From positions 248,001-312,000 of the forward strand of contig NZ_JAFCKJ010000004.1 of the NCBI RefSeq assembly GCF_018130465.1: a stretch of 64,000 nt of DNA, written 5' to 3'. Shown here piece after piece: positions 63,352-64,000 of this stretch. The translations under genes were made by a program, and so were the position numbers. The first letter of the stretch is position 1, and the number at the start of each line of letters is the position of its first letter. The stretch is from Bradyrhizobium canariense. Lineage in GTDB: Bacteria > Pseudomonadota > Alphaproteobacteria > Rhizobiales > Xanthobacteraceae. The notes under the pieces were generated by a model. The model was not told the DNA's origin. It saw only the letters and a program-made list of their open reading frames with translations, and made no database searches.

Positions 63352-64000
63352 TCCGCAGCGCCCCGCGTCAGCCGGCCCCGGTTGAGAATGGTTTTTGGAT
63401 CGAAACCCGCGCGCACTCGTTCGCTCAGCGCTGCGACGCCGGGCGCTTGCGGATGGAACACATCGACGCTGCGCCTGACGTCCTCCGCCGCCCGGATCAG
63501 CGTGGCGTGCCCACCGACCGCATTGGCGCGCATCCGCACCGCCGGGGCATGGGCGTCCGACTTCGGCGGCAACGCCGCCCAGATCAGTCCGCCGCCCCAA
63601 TCGTAGATCACGTCGCCGCCGGTCTCGCGTGCCAGCAGCGTTCCGAGCGCCGCGCCCGATGCCGGCGGACAGACGATCCGCCAGACCGGCCAGGCCCCCA
63701 GCGCGCCGTCAGCCGCGAACGGCAGGACGTCGCGGATCGTGGCCCACAGCGCCGCGGACGTCGTGTCCTCGACCAGCGTCGCGGTTCCGAACGAGGCCAG
63801 CAATTCGCGCAGCGAGCCGGCGCGATGGGCGGCGGAGGCGGTAATGCCTTCGAGCCGCAGCACGGTCAGCGCCTCGCCCTGGCCCACGATATCGCCGAGA
63901 CCTTCGATCCTGGTCCGGAACGCCGATTTCGGCAGGTGCGCGGCACCGGAGACGTCGAAGGGCGAGCCGAGCGCCGCCGTCATCGCCTTGTTGGCGGCGG
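63348..64000 (-). CDS. glcE: glycolate oxidase subunit GlcE, C-terminal part (partial)
   Basis: About 217 codons are visible; the start lies beyond the right edge. The segment AMTAALGSPFDVSGAAHLP begins the C-terminal half of the FAD-binding GlcE subunit, and PQAPGVAALSERVRAGFDPKTILNRGRL is its typical end. The stop overlaps the glcF start by 4 bp, so the two are translationally coupled; glcD is expected just upstream outside the window. Confidence 0.9.
   Translation of the reverse strand, partial: AANKAMTAALGSPFDVSGAAHLPKSAFRTRIEGLGDIVGQGEALTVLRLEGITASAAHRAGSLRELLASFGTATLVEDTTSAALWATIRDVLPFAADGALGAWPVWRIVCPPASGAALGTLLARETGGDVIYDWGGGLIWAALPPKSDAHAPAVRMRANAVGGHATLIRAAEDVRRSVDVFHPQAPGVAALSERVRAGFDPKTILNRGRLTRGAAE

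Overview
The window is about 64 kb of high-GC alphaproteobacterial chromosome. Protein sequences, gene order and dispersed repeats all point to Bradyrhizobium or a very close relative in Nitrobacteraceae: a fluoroacetate-dehalogenase-type hydrolase almost colinear with the Rhodopseudomonas palustris enzyme, DUF2093/DUF4170/DUF6101 genes, a BacA/SbmA-type ABC protein, and palindromic REP-like repeats typical of the genus. No rRNA, tRNA, CRISPR array or plasmid/phage backbone was recognised.

Layout. 0-12 kb: end of a BrkB/YihY membrane protein, a degenerate EAL-domain protein, a HAD phosphatase, a solitary CheY (minus), then ribF-ileS-lspA, a secreted hypothetical protein and a pair of M16 peptidases (one with, one without the zinc motif). 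12-17 kb: arfB, a small secreted protein, a redox cassette (cytochrome c, VOC protein, Tat-exported small subunit, GMC flavoprotein) and a ribbon-helix-helix protein. 17-24.5 kb: mutL, rsmD and a pseudouridine synthase with a huge disordered N-terminus, tadA, a dehalogenase-like alpha/beta hydrolase, purD.

24.5-30.6 kb is an accessory island between purD and xseA. It starts with AT-rich, palindrome-rich DNA and carries a three-gene plus-strand cassette ending in a Swt1-type HEPN RNase candidate, a REP-associated tyrosine transposase bracketed by a perfect 34-bp inverted repeat, and a three-gene minus-strand cassette (XRE regulator, DUF4258-like protein, HEPN-like protein). These look like mobile defence or toxin-antitoxin type units and are the best candidates for something undescribed here.

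30.7-48 kb returns to core genes: xseA, DUF2093, a lipopolysaccharide/lipid A operon on the minus strand (pmbA, cysQ, DUF4170, acyltransferase, waaA, lpxK), ubiA, rsmE, hisZ-hisG, and a glycosyltransferase-deacetylase pair. 48-64 kb: DUF2076 protein, an L,D-transpeptidase, cheZ, a lipoprotein, groES-groL with a CIRCE element, two secreted hypotheticals, an L-lactate permease, a BacA-like ABC transporter, a TorF-type porin, a lysine/alanine-rich histone-like protein and glcF-glcE (glcE runs off the end).

Intergenic regions carry several families of imperfect palindromic repeats, some present two or three times in the window, and clear hairpin terminators.
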